Program-made: the position numbers and the translations under genes
NCBI GenBank assembly: GCA_910578095.1
Contig: CAJTOZ010000019.1
Coordinates: 1 to 55,446, forward strand
Reading direction: 5' to 3'
DNA: 55,446 bases
DNA from: an uncultured Muribaculaceae bacterium
GTDB taxonomy: Bacteria > Bacteroidota > Bacteroidia > Bacteroidales > Muribaculaceae
In this document: positions 18,701-26,983 of the stretch, piece by piece
How the letters are laid out: each line of letters opens with the position of its first letter
Position numbering within the stretch: position 1 is the stretch's first letter
The notes under the pieces: model-generated
Databases searched by the model: none
What the model was told of the DNA's origin: nothing
What the model saw: only the letters and a program-made list of their open reading frames with translations

Positions 18701-20330
18701 GCACGATGGAGCCGAGCGACACAGCGTTGGACTGTGCTGCGGCACCTTCGATGCCGGCTGCCTTGGCAGCAACGGTATAGTACACGCTCTCGAGCGAACC
18801 GCTTTCAGCCATGGGCTCGGAGAATGTGGTGGCGGTGGTATTCTCGGCCACTACTACCTCGCCGGGGAAACGGGTCACTTTGTAGGTGACGGCGGCAGCG
18901 TCGATATAGCCGCCTTCCACGGTGGTGGTCACGGGCGTCCAGGAGAGCTTCATCATGCCATCCTGATAGGTGAGCGTGGCGGTGGTGGCGGCCGGGGTGC
19001 CGTTGCCTACGAAAGCGGAGAATTTTGCCTTCGGGCTGGTGCCGGCAGCATTGGCAGTAGTGACAACGAAGTCATACTGTCCGGGCTGTGCAAGGGTGAC
19101 AGGCACACTCACTTCGGCACCGAAGGTGGTGTTACCGCTGCCCACAGCCTCGCCGTTGGCGAGCACGCTGTATGTGATGGCGCCGGTAGCTGCGGAACCG
19201 TCGAAAAGAGTGGTGGGAGCCTTGAACTTCACAGCGCCGGAGAGAGCTCCGCCGGGGAATTCTGCTGCCAGGTCGGTGGCGATGGCGGGAGCTCCGTTGG
19301 CTGCGGCAGGCTGCGGCACATACATGCCCATGATCTCGTCGTTGGCCTCGAGGGTGCAGAGATCAGTGGCTGCGCCGGTGGTGAGGTTCACCTCGCAAAG
19401 GATACCGGTTTCGTCCGGACCGCACACATTCCAGAACATGCGTCCGGTCTTGGTATCGATCGTGGCCGACGACAGATAGGTGGGAACCTTGCCGGTGTCG
19501 CCGATGCGGGTTACGGCAGCGGTGGTCTTGTCGATCTTGCAGAGTGCCGAGCCGGAGATTGCTTCGCCGGTCACATCGCAGATGATGCCGTAGAGCTGAC
19601 CCTCGGCGTCGCAGACGAGGCTGTTCCAGTGGCCCTCGATAGGAGCGATAGCGGTGGTGGTGACCACGCAGTCGGCGCCAAAATTAAGGGTCGAAAGCTG
19701 CAGGCCGTCGCCGGCGGCATTGTAGGTGATGGCATAGATAGTGCCGGTGACGGGGTCGGTGGCGATGCCGAGCGAGAGATTGTCGACAGAACCGGCATCG
19801 TTGGAGGCCACGAGTTCGCCGCTTTCAATGTCGTAGGCGTCGATCTGCACCCACTGGATAAAACCGAAAAGGTCATTGAACTCGATGGAGTAGTACAGGT
19901 CGTCGATGGCCACACCGCCGTAGTTGGCCTTCGGACCACCGAACAGCTTGGTGGTGGTGGGGCCTTCAATCTTGAACAGGCCGTCGGAGCCCTGGAGCAC
20001 GTCGTTGAAAGTCACGCATCCGTAGAACACCGGCAGATCGGCGCCCTCGGCAAGCTTCTTAAACGACTTTTTCCCGGATTGCAGATATCCGGCGCCTGTC
20101 ATGGCTTTCTTGAGCGATACCGCCTCGCCGGCGGCATTGGCTCCGCGCGTCGGGGCCATGCGGATGCCTCCCTTCGCGGGAGCCGGCGCCTGCTTGGCCA
20201 CTTGTGTTGCGGTGCGCGCTGCGCCATGGCTTCCCGACAGCTTCTTGGCTGCCTGGCCCATAGCGGGCGCCGGCACCATCATGGCCAGCGCGAGCGCTGC
20301 TGAAGAAACAAGAGATAAAACTTTCTTCAT
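15774..20330 (-). CDS. Large secreted multidomain protein with adhesin-type domains and a sorting tail
   Basis: A 1518-residue secreted protein. Residues 1-25 are a signal peptide. Residues about 95-340 look like a beta-propeller-type region. FN3/Ig-like modules occupy about 345-540, 695-895 and 1385-1447. Three 'choice-of-anchor J'/cleaved-adhesin-like domains are seen at about 545-690, 897-1060 and 1200-1380 (DDWLITPGVKL and DDWAISPLL mark two of them). A CARDB-like module spans about 1062-1165 (ANNGTLDAGEF, ENEANNTSA). The last 60 residues end in GVYIVKAGEKTVKVAVK, resembling type IX secretion type A sorting domains. It is probably exported and surface-attached; no enzymatic motif was recognised. 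An M6 protease gene with a similar tail lies just upstream. Confidence 0.8.
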   Translation of the reverse strand: MKKVLSLVSSAALALAMMVPAPAMGQAAKKLSGSHGAARTATQVAKQAPAPAKGGIRMAPTRGANAAGEAVSLKKAMTGAGYLQSGKKSFKKLAEGADLPVFYGCVTFNDVLQGSDGLFKIEGPTTTKLFGGPKANYGGVAIDDLYYSIEFNDLFGFIQWVQIDAYDIESGELVASNDAGSVDNLSLGIATDPVTGTIYAITYNAAGDGLQLSTLNFGADCVVTTTAIAPIEGHWNSLVCDAEGQLYGIICDVTGEAISGSALCKIDKTTAAVTRIGDTGKVPTYLSSATIDTKTGRMFWNVCGPDETGILCEVNLTTGAATDLCTLEANDEIMGMYVPQPAAANGAPAIATDLAAEFPGGALSGAVKFKAPTTLFDGSAATGAITYSVLANGEAVGSGNTTFGAEVSVPVTLAQPGQYDFVVTTANAAGTSPKAKFSAFVGNGTPAATTATLTYQDGMMKLSWTPVTTTVEGGYIDAAAVTYKVTRFPGEVVVAENTTATTFSEPMAESGSLESVYYTVAAKAAGIEGAAAQSNAVSLGSIVPPYTNAFGVASDLDGFTIIDANNDGKTWSIYNGAARAIYNSSKDMDDWLITPGVKLEAGKLYKVTFEASSNGTSFPERIEAKWGTMASAAGMTETLVPATVLSSSVYVELGDYIVPTADGTYYIGLHGISDADMYYLYVRNLSISAPMAATVPAAATDLAITPDADGALKATVTVKAPTLDMKGDALSAISKVEVARDGVVVKTFDAPSAGATLTFEDTPSAAGTYTYTVVASNADGSGPEISASAYIGVKKPAAPANITMVEEGNTGKVTLTWDAVNTAFDGASLNPAYVKYLVCKSSNQQWVPFTEELSATTYTFQAVPEGEQDFVQFAVFAVTDGGNAGAAGPFAPVGAPYTDFEESFANGTLSYAWATGFSANSGSWSIFTDDKFEDIASCDGDNGFAAMNGQYLDSTSGLMSGKISLEGAVNPGVSFYTYNIVGESPDINEIQVYVKEPADADWTALGAPVVVKDIAEAEGWQLVNTSLVAYAGKTIQVRFQATTKQYVYTMLDGIKVGSLLGNDLAVKSINAPASVLGGADYTVDVIVANNGTLDAGEFTVELYADGTLADTKKVDALASGVKTTVAFDCTMSPVATEAVELHAVVKYAADENEANNTSATIEVAPKVSSLPKVTDLTGEQTAAGVKLTWSEPDISSAPVEPTEVDFEDGTAWAMEYAGWTFVDKDGAAVGGFQDSDIPGITPGETAASFFIFDSSNETVVGQFAQSFQAHSGDKYLAALFRFDDETTDDWAISPLLSGDAQTISFWARSYSAQYPETIEMYYSTSSTDPADFVKVGATVDAVPGEWTKYTFDVPAGAKHFAVRSCATGSFMLMLDDFTFAAAGGPSAELGIIGYDVYRDGVKITAEPVGETEFVDTNATDGTHSYVVVTVYTTGSSAPSNAVNVTFSGINDAMASGVSISTARGTITVAGAEGQHLTIAATDGKLIFSAVAGARETVAVATGVYIVKAGEKTVKVAVK

Positions 20331-20516
20331 GGGAAATATGACTGGTTTCTTTGGTTAAGCATGCAGGTGCCGAAACCGGTTAAACACTCCGCATACATCG
20401 GGAAATTATTGATTAAGAATCGTTTTATTCATATTTGCTTCAGCATGCGCCCGCTCTGGGGCGCAGACGCCGGGGGAGGCAATCATGAGGGGAGAGGCTG
20501 GTGGGAATTCAGTGCG
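20331..20516. other. Intergenic region between the two secreted-protein genes
   Basis: This 186-bp gap separates the stop of the M6 protease from the start of the 1518-residue protein. No clear -7 element or terminator was found, so the two genes may share a transcript or use a weak promoter I cannot recognise. Confidence 0.4.
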
Positions 20517-23345
20517 TCATCTCACTACTACTTTTGCTACCGTAGCCGCGGCTCTGACCACATATATGCCCGGTGCCACCGCGAGCACGAGCCGTGGGCC
20601 TGACGTGCCGGCATATACGGTGCGGCCATCCATCGATGCCACCACCACGGGCTGTTCCTCGGCTCCGGCTACACTGATCTCGCCTACGCCGCCGGCTATC
20701 TCCACGCGGGCCACATCCGTAGCATCGGCGATGCCGGTGCCCACAGAGGCTGTGGTGACAGCGACAAGCTGCGACGGGAGCGACACAAATCCGTCGGCGC
20801 CAAGAGCGCGCACACTATAATAGTATTCCGTTTCGGGGTCGAGACCGTTTACGGCACATTCCGTTCCGGTGCCGGCAGGATAGTCGGAAAGACCGTCGAC
20901 AGGCACATCGGAGAAGGTCATGCCATGCCCCACCACTATATCGTCGAGTGCGAGAGCACCCTTGCTGCCGGTGCGGGTGTAGGCTATGCGCAGCTGCGTT
21001 GCGCCGGCGGGGATCTCATCGTCCAGAGTGGTGGTGGCGCCACCCTTGTCGCTGACCACGGGAACTTCGGCCACCGTCTGCCATTTGCCGTCCACGAGCG
21101 CGCTGACATGCACGCGGTCGGTCTCGGAGGCGGCGTTGCCACGATGCCAGAAGCTGAGGGTGCGCACTCCGTCGGCATACTCGGGAGTGGTGAGATAGTC
21201 GGCGCTCGAGCTTAGGCGCAGTGCGGGCACTGCGGCGCCGCTGTAGGCTGTGTTGACATAGGAAGCGCCGCTTGTCGATGTCCATCCGGCGGGCAAAGAC
21301 TGCACACCATCGGAGAAGTCGCAGGCATCGGGAATGGGTGCGCCCCATTCGCGGGTGTACACGTTCAGCAAGTAGCTTTCGGCGTCGGCCAGCGGAAGCC
21401 ATGTAGCGGTGAAGCCGTCGGAAGTGATGCGTATGGCTTCATCAGCCACCACGGCACGGCGGTTCAGCGGCAGACGGCCAGTGAACACGGCCACCTCGTT
21501 GCTCGGCTCGGACACTTCCCAGCCATCGCCCACGCTTACGGTGTAGTAGTAGTCGGTTTCCGGCTCAAGACCTTTCACCTCATAGGATGTGACGGAACCG
21601 ACACGCAGATTGCGGTAGCCGTCGACATAGTTCACGTCGCTGTCGCCGGCGGCACGTGCCTGGGCCGGACGTGTATATACATTCAGCACATAGGTGGCGC
21701 CTTCGCCGGCGCTTTGCCACCGGGCCACGAAGCTTTCGGCCTCCGATTTTTCCACCTCAAGAGCCTCCGTCGCCGGCATGGGATCGCGGCCGCCGCACAC
21801 CTTGAATGTGATGATGCCGTCGGCACTCTCGGCAATGTCGGTAATGGGAAGGTTGAGACGCGCGCCGCTCCATGTCTTCATCGAAGGTGTGGTGTCGTCG
21901 GTGAACGAAGTCTTGCCCGATGTGCCGGGGAAAGCATCGCCGGCACGGGTATAGTCGTTCTGCGAGCCATCGGCCTCTTCAAGATCCACATACTGGTGGG
22001 AGGAGGTGTTGTTCACCCTGTTGCTGCTCCATACGCTTTCGTTGTAGTCCACGTGCCACACGAGCATGCCGTGGCCGGGGATAAATGTATCCCACGATGT
22101 TTGCTGGCGGTTCTCCACGAGAAAATACTCGTTGGCCTTCGAGGTCCTTATGATTCCGGCCTGGTTGGTACCTATGGGATACAGCGTGGCGTTGATGGGC
22201 CCGTCGATGGGGAGAGGCTCGATCCAGTTGAGCGAATAACGCTCAAAAGCCGAGTAGAGCGGCGGTGTGCAGCCGTCGTTGTTGTATGGGCCATAGTCAA
22301 GGGCGCTCCATGCTCCGGGAGTGAAAGCGCCGGTGTATGATGTGGCATAAAGGTCGGGGAGGCCCATCACATGTGAGAATTCATGAACAAAGGTACCGAC
22401 ACCATCGGGACGGTTGCTCTCATACTCGTTGGAGCAGCCGTAGCGGTCGAGCCGCACACCATCGAAATAGTAGGGCACAGAGGTGGCGGAGGTGATGTCC
22501 CAGGAGTGGGGCCACACCGTGTCCGACGAGCCGCCGCTGGCCTCGCCGCGGCCGGCATAGAACACAAACACATTGTCTATATAGCCGTCGCCATCGCGGT
22601 CGTACTCGGCAAAGTCGACCGTAGCGTCAAGCTGCTGGCATGCCTCGATTATCATCTCCTCGGGACGCTGGTCGTCGCCGCTCCAGTTATTGCCGCCGTA
22701 ATACGCGCGGTTGTGGGCCAGAGTGATGGGGCCGTAGACGTCAAATTGCGGCTCAAACTGCCCCATCGAGCTTTCCAGGAAGAAATCGAGGGCAGAGCCT
22801 GTGCCGCCGTAATCGCTGAATCCGGGCTCGTTGAGCATGCGGTGGAAATAGTCGTGGGCATTGGGCAGCGTCATCTTAACATCGGTGTATTCCACCAGCA
22901 CCACGATGGCCTTCTGCTTGCCCATGGCAGGAAAGTGCGTGCCGGGGAAAAGGCCGGGACCTCGCATAGGCGCACCCATGCGCGATTTCGCGCGCTCCGC
23001 CCGCGTGTTTATTTTCTCGTACACGCGATCCATATCCACGCTCTGCAGATACTGACGCGCCACGCCGTCGCGCAACTTGCCGTCGACGGCGCGGATGTTG
23101 CTCCGCACTATCGAGCCGGAATCGTCCACATCGGCATAGTAATACGTGTCGTTGTCGTTCTGAAGCAGGTAGCCGTCCTCGGTAAGATAAAAATGAAAAC
23201 GTTCATCGCCCATCAGGCGCACCTGCAGAGTGGTTCCGTCGGCCTGCGTGACTGTTATAAGCCCGGGCTTCGCCGGCACAGCATAGGCTGAAGATGCCAT
23301 CGCCGACAGAATCGCAGTGAAAATTAATTTTGAATATTTATTCAT
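20517..23345 (-). CDS. Secreted M6-family metalloprotease with FN3, adhesin-type domain and sorting tail
   Basis: A 942-residue secreted protease of the M6 (immune inhibitor A-like) family. Residues 1-22 are a signal peptide. The catalytic domain (about 140-450) has the zinc motif HEFSH at 321-325, in FVHEFSHVMGLPDLY, and a Ca2+-loop-like DRDGDGYIDN at 249-258. Two FN3-like modules and a cleaved-adhesin/MAM-like domain follow (about 535-880). The C-terminal 60 residues end in PGIYVVRAAATVAKVVVR, a type IX-like sorting tail matching its neighbour. It should cleave extracellular proteins; the substrate is unknown. A minus-strand promoter box lies at 23380-23387. Confidence 0.87.
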   Translation of the reverse strand: MNKYSKLIFTAILSAMASSAYAVPAKPGLITVTQADGTTLQVRLMGDERFHFYLTEDGYLLQNDNDTYYYADVDDSGSIVRSNIRAVDGKLRDGVARQYLQSVDMDRVYEKINTRAERAKSRMGAPMRGPGLFPGTHFPAMGKQKAIVVLVEYTDVKMTLPNAHDYFHRMLNEPGFSDYGGTGSALDFFLESSMGQFEPQFDVYGPITLAHNRAYYGGNNWSGDDQRPEEMIIEACQQLDATVDFAEYDRDGDGYIDNVFVFYAGRGEASGGSSDTVWPHSWDITSATSVPYYFDGVRLDRYGCSNEYESNRPDGVGTFVHEFSHVMGLPDLYATSYTGAFTPGAWSALDYGPYNNDGCTPPLYSAFERYSLNWIEPLPIDGPINATLYPIGTNQAGIIRTSKANEYFLVENRQQTSWDTFIPGHGMLVWHVDYNESVWSSNRVNNTSSHQYVDLEEADGSQNDYTRAGDAFPGTSGKTSFTDDTTPSMKTWSGARLNLPITDIAESADGIITFKVCGGRDPMPATEALEVEKSEAESFVARWQSAGEGATYVLNVYTRPAQARAAGDSDVNYVDGYRNLRVGSVTSYEVKGLEPETDYYYTVSVGDGWEVSEPSNEVAVFTGRLPLNRRAVVADEAIRITSDGFTATWLPLADAESYLLNVYTREWGAPIPDACDFSDGVQSLPAGWTSTSGASYVNTAYSGAAVPALRLSSSADYLTTPEYADGVRTLSFWHRGNAASETDRVHVSALVDGKWQTVAEVPVVSDKGGATTTLDDEIPAGATQLRIAYTRTGSKGALALDDIVVGHGMTFSDVPVDGLSDYPAGTGTECAVNGLDPETEYYYSVRALGADGFVSLPSQLVAVTTASVGTGIADATDVARVEIAGGVGEISVAGAEEQPVVVASMDGRTVYAGTSGPRLVLAVAPGIYVVRAAATVAKVVVR

Positions 23346-23379
23346 TTTGTTTAAGCACTCTAAACTTTGTTAGCGACTG

Positions 23380-23387
23380 CAAAGATA
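23380..23387 (-). promoter_or_regulatory. -7 element of the M6 protease gene
   Basis: Minus-strand TATCTTTG is a perfect TAnnTTTG box, 34 bases before ATG 23345. Confidence 0.65.
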
Positions 23388-23719
23388 TGCTATTAAACAT
23401 TATCTCGCAACATTTTTGTGAAAAAAATTTACTTTTTGTCGAAATTAACCAAATTTGCATAGCAAAAGTATACAATCGTCCCACATACACAAGAGTAAAC
23501 AATTGCCATGCAACCCGCATGAACAGTAGATTTTTGCTATTTTACCAACATTTCTGCGCCGGCGGGCCTCCACTCGGCGCCGGACACGACGCCAACAACC
23601 CGAAATTCTGTTTTTTAACATTTGGCCCATTTTTTTAAAACCAAAGTTTGCTTTGTTCGTTTTTTGTGTGTAAATTCGTGCACCTCAAAACCGCAAACCA
23701 AAAATCCTTAACATAAATA
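23388..23719. other. AT-rich divergent intergenic region
   Basis: The 374-bp gap between the divergent M6 protease and debranching-enzyme genes is mostly AT-rich, with a GC-rich patch near 23556-23590. Only short unsupported frames occur. It holds the protease promoter on the left and a weaker promoter candidate for the + genes on the right. Confidence 0.5.
23671..23678 (+). promoter_or_regulatory. Possible promoter of the storage-polysaccharide cluster
   Basis: TAAATTCG is a near match to TAnnTTTG, with TTTG 20 bases upstream (23647-23650) as a -33 candidate. The ATG at 23720 lies 41 bases downstream. Confidence 0.4.
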
Positions 23720-25666
23720 ATGAGCTACCTAAAGTTTGACAAAAACCTGCTCATCAACCTCGATCAGTCGCTGACCAAGGAAATGCTCCGCACCAATCAG
23801 GCCGGAGCCTACCATTGCTCAACACTGCCCGGATGCAACACCCGCAAGCAACACGGCCTGCTCGTGATACCCATCCCCGAGAAGGACAACAAAAGCTACG
23901 TCCTGCTGTCGAGCCTTGACGAGACCGTGATCCAACACGGCGCGGAATTCAACCTCGGACTGCACCGCTACCGCGGCGGCGTGATGGCACCTGCAGGCCA
24001 CAAGTATATCCGCGAGTTCGACTGCGAGAGCGTGCCACGCATGACATATCGCGTGGGCGGTGTGATCCTCACCAAGGAGAAAATCTTTATCTCCAACGAA
24101 AACCGCATCCTTATCCGCTACACCCTGGTCGACGCGCATTCAGCCACCACACTCCGGTTCAAGCCGTTCCTGGCTTTCCGCGAGAGCAACGCGCTGTGTA
24201 TGGCCAACGATGCAGTGAACCGCGAAACCACCCCCGTGGACAACGGCATTGCCACCTGCCTCTACGACGGATTCCCCACCCTCTACATGCAGTTCAGCCG
24301 CAAGGCGCAATGGGTGGCGAAACCCGACTGGTACAACGGCATCGAGTATGTAAAGGATATGGAACGCGGCGTACCCTACTGCGAGGACCTTTGGGTGCCC
24401 GGCTACTTCGAGGTGCCGCTGCGCAAGGGCGAGAGCGTGATTTTCTCGGCCGGCGTGGACCCCGTAAAACCGGCATCGCTCAAAAAGATGTATGAAGGCG
24501 AGATAGCATCGCGCACTCCACGCACGAGCTTCTACAACTGCCTCAAGAACGCCGCCAAGCAATTCTATGTGCGCGATGGCGAGGATATGTTCGTAATCAG
24601 CGGCTTCCCATGGGGTGTGGTGCTTGCGCGAAACACTTTCATGGCTCTGCCGGGCCTCACTCTCTCCATCGACCACTTCGACGACTACCGCCGCATAATG
24701 GCCACAGCGCTGAAAGCCCTCAACGCTTTCATGACCGAAGGAGAGACACACTCACGCCTTCAGGGAATCGACCTTCCCGACATCCCGCTCTGGGCCATGT
24801 GGGCCATGCAGCAGTACGACAAGACTGAAGGCCGCGAAGCCGCGGCAGCCCTATATGCCGACGAAGCCGGCGCCATAGCCGACTACATACTCGACAACGG
24901 CCACCCCAACCTGCGTGTCGACCCGGAAACGGGCCTGCTCCACACCCTCGGCACATCCACACCGGCATCATGGATGAATTCCATGCTCCACGGCCGGCCC
25001 GTGATTCCGCGCTCCGGCCTGCTCGTGGAATTCAACGCGCTGTGGTACAACGCTCTCGTATTCGCCTCCAAACTCGGCGAAGCCGCCGGCACCGATGCCG
25101 CACGCGTGGCACGGTGGAGCGAAGCCGCCGAGCGCATGAAACAGCCGTTCATCAACACATTCCTCAACGAAGCCGGATATCTCTACGACTACGTGGACGG
25201 CACCTACGCCGACCCTGCCGTGCGCCCCAACATGGCCGTGGCCATAGGCCTCGACTACTCGCCTCTCGACCGCCGTCAGCGCAAAGGCGTGCTCGACGTG
25301 GTCACCCGTGAGTTGCTCACCCCCAAAGGCCTGCGCACACTTTCTCCGCGCAGCTACGGCTACCGCCCCTTCTACCTCGGCTCGCCCGAAGAGCGCGAGC
25401 TGGCCATGCACCAGGGCCCGGCGCGGCCGTGGCTCATGGGCTTCTACGCCGATGCCTACCTGCGCGTGTTCGGCATGAGCGGCGTGGGCTACATAGACCG
25501 CATGCTCATAGGCTTCGAGGACGAGATGAGCCAGGGATGCATAGGCTCCCTCTCGCAGCTCTACGACGGCAACCCGCCATTCCAGGGACGAGGCGCCGTC
25601 AGCCACGCCACCAATGTGGCCGAAGTGCTGCGCACGCTCCGCACGCTTAAAAAACTCAATGTCTAA
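23720..25666 (+). CDS. Glycogen debranching enzyme (amylo-alpha-1,6-glucosidase family)
   Basis: A 648-residue debranching enzyme of the archaeal/bacterial GDE type. The N-terminal sugar-binding domain (about 20-280) contains GAYHCSTLPGCNTRKQHGLL. The C-terminal alpha/alpha toroid (about 300-640) contains VISGFPWGVVLARNTFMALPG and TASWMN-like segments (TPASWMNSML), then RPNMAVAIGLDYSPL. It should hydrolyse alpha-1,6 branch points of stored glucan in the cytosol. It is the first of three same-strand genes with gaps of 30 and 24 bases, followed by a GT4 synthase and a GH57 enzyme, a familiar Bacteroidota glycogen cluster. Confidence 0.9.
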   Translation: MSYLKFDKNLLINLDQSLTKEMLRTNQAGAYHCSTLPGCNTRKQHGLLVIPIPEKDNKSYVLLSSLDETVIQHGAEFNLGLHRYRGGVMAPAGHKYIREFDCESVPRMTYRVGGVILTKEKIFISNENRILIRYTLVDAHSATTLRFKPFLAFRESNALCMANDAVNRETTPVDNGIATCLYDGFPTLYMQFSRKAQWVAKPDWYNGIEYVKDMERGVPYCEDLWVPGYFEVPLRKGESVIFSAGVDPVKPASLKKMYEGEIASRTPRTSFYNCLKNAAKQFYVRDGEDMFVISGFPWGVVLARNTFMALPGLTLSIDHFDDYRRIMATALKALNAFMTEGETHSRLQGIDLPDIPLWAMWAMQQYDKTEGREAAAALYADEAGAIADYILDNGHPNLRVDPETGLLHTLGTSTPASWMNSMLHGRPVIPRSGLLVEFNALWYNALVFASKLGEAAGTDAARVARWSEAAERMKQPFINTFLNEAGYLYDYVDGTYADPAVRPNMAVAIGLDYSPLDRRQRKGVLDVVTRELLTPKGLRTLSPRSYGYRPFYLGSPEERELAMHQGPARPWLMGFYADAYLRVFGMSGVGYIDRMLIGFEDEMSQGCIGSLSQLYDGNPPFQGRGAVSHATNVAEVLRTLRTLKKLNV

Positions 25667-25696
25667 CCCCGCAACCCGCCATCACAGACAATCATT

Positions 25697-26959
25697 ATGA
25701 AAGCTTTAATGTTCGGCTGGGAATTTCCGCCCCACATCCTCGGCGGACTCGGCACCGCAAGCTACGGTCTCACCAAAGGCATGTGGGAATGCGGCGACAT
25801 GGAAATAGACTTCGTGATCCCCAAGCCCTGGGGCGACGAGGACCGCGAATTCGCACGCATCATCGGTGCATCACAGGTGCCCGTGGCATGGCGCGATGTA
25901 TCGCGCGATTATGTGGAGCAGCGCATAGGCAAGTACATGAGCCCCGAGCTATACTTCAGCCTCCGCGACCACATCTACGCCGACTTCAACTACATGCGCC
26001 TCAACGATCTCGGATGCATAGAATTCTCCGGACGCTACCCCGACAACCTGCTTGAGGAAATCAACAACTACAGCATAGCCGCAGGCGTGATCGCACGCAC
26101 CGTGCCCTGCGACATAATACACTCCCACGACTGGCTCACCTACCCCGCCGGCATACACGCCAAGCAGGTCACCGGCAAGCCCCTCGTGATACACGTGCAC
26201 GCCACCGACTACGACCGCTCGCGCGGCAATGTCAACCCCACTGTCTTCAGCATCGAGCGCGACGGCATGCTGCACGCCGACCATATCATCACCGTCAGCG
26301 ACCTCACACGCCGCACCGTCATCGAGAAGTATGGCATCGACCCCGCCAAGGTGACCACCGTGCACAACGCCGTGGTTCCTCTCTCGCAGGACCTCCTCGA
26401 CATCAAGATGGAGAAAAACCCCAAGGAGAAGGTGGTCACATTCCTCGGACGCATCACCATGCAGAAAGGCCCCGAATACTTCGTTGAGGCCGCCGTCAAG
26501 GTGCTGCGCCTGTGCCACAACGTGCGCTTCGTCATGGCCGGCAGCGGCGACATGATGGACAAAATGATACGCCTGGCCGCCGAGCGCGGAATAGCCGACC
26601 GTTTCCACTTCCCGGGATTCCAGAAAGGACGCCAGGTCTACGAGATGCTCGCCGCCAGCGACGTCTACATAATGCCCAGCGTCAGCGAGCCCTTCGGCAT
26701 ATCGCCGCTCGAAGCCATGCAGATGGGAGTGCCCAGCATAATTTCTAAACAGAGCGGATGCGCCGAGATCCTCAACAACGTCATCAAGACCGACTACTGG
26801 GACATCGACGCCATGGCCGATGCCATACATTCCATCATAACCTACCCCGCCATGTACAACCAGCTGCGGGAAGACGGCCTGCGCGAAGTGGCCCAGATCA
26901 CATGGGACAAAGCCGGCCAGAAGGTAATCGACATCTATAAAAAAGTACTCAATCGCTAA
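25697..26959 (+). CDS. GT4-type glycogen/starch synthase-like glycosyltransferase
   Basis: A 420-residue retaining glycosyltransferase with a GT-B fold. The N-terminal domain starts MKALMFGWEFPPHILGGLGT and contains HSHDWLTYPAG, as in glycogen synthases. The C-terminal donor-binding domain has FLGRITMQKGPEYF and the E-x7-E motif EPFGISPLE (about 334-342). Its position between debranching enzyme and GH57 hydrolase argues for alpha-glucan synthesis rather than surface-polysaccharide work. The nucleotide sugar used (UDP- or ADP-glucose) cannot be read from the sequence. Confidence 0.87.
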   Translation: MKALMFGWEFPPHILGGLGTASYGLTKGMWECGDMEIDFVIPKPWGDEDREFARIIGASQVPVAWRDVSRDYVEQRIGKYMSPELYFSLRDHIYADFNYMRLNDLGCIEFSGRYPDNLLEEINNYSIAAGVIARTVPCDIIHSHDWLTYPAGIHAKQVTGKPLVIHVHATDYDRSRGNVNPTVFSIERDGMLHADHIITVSDLTRRTVIEKYGIDPAKVTTVHNAVVPLSQDLLDIKMEKNPKEKVVTFLGRITMQKGPEYFVEAAVKVLRLCHNVRFVMAGSGDMMDKMIRLAAERGIADRFHFPGFQKGRQVYEMLAASDVYIMPSVSEPFGISPLEAMQMGVPSIISKQSGCAEILNNVIKTDYWDIDAMADAIHSIITYPAMYNQLREDGLREVAQITWDKAGQKVIDIYKKVLNR

Positions 26960-26983
26960 CCACACGCCACACACCATACGACA

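Noticed and set aside
15771..20303. An open frame of 1510 codons on the + strand, antisense to the large secreted protein
   Set aside because: It mirrors the sense gene in codon-biased GC-rich DNA. Its translation is Gly/Val/His-rich with no domain, while the minus-strand frame has a signal peptide and clear domains.
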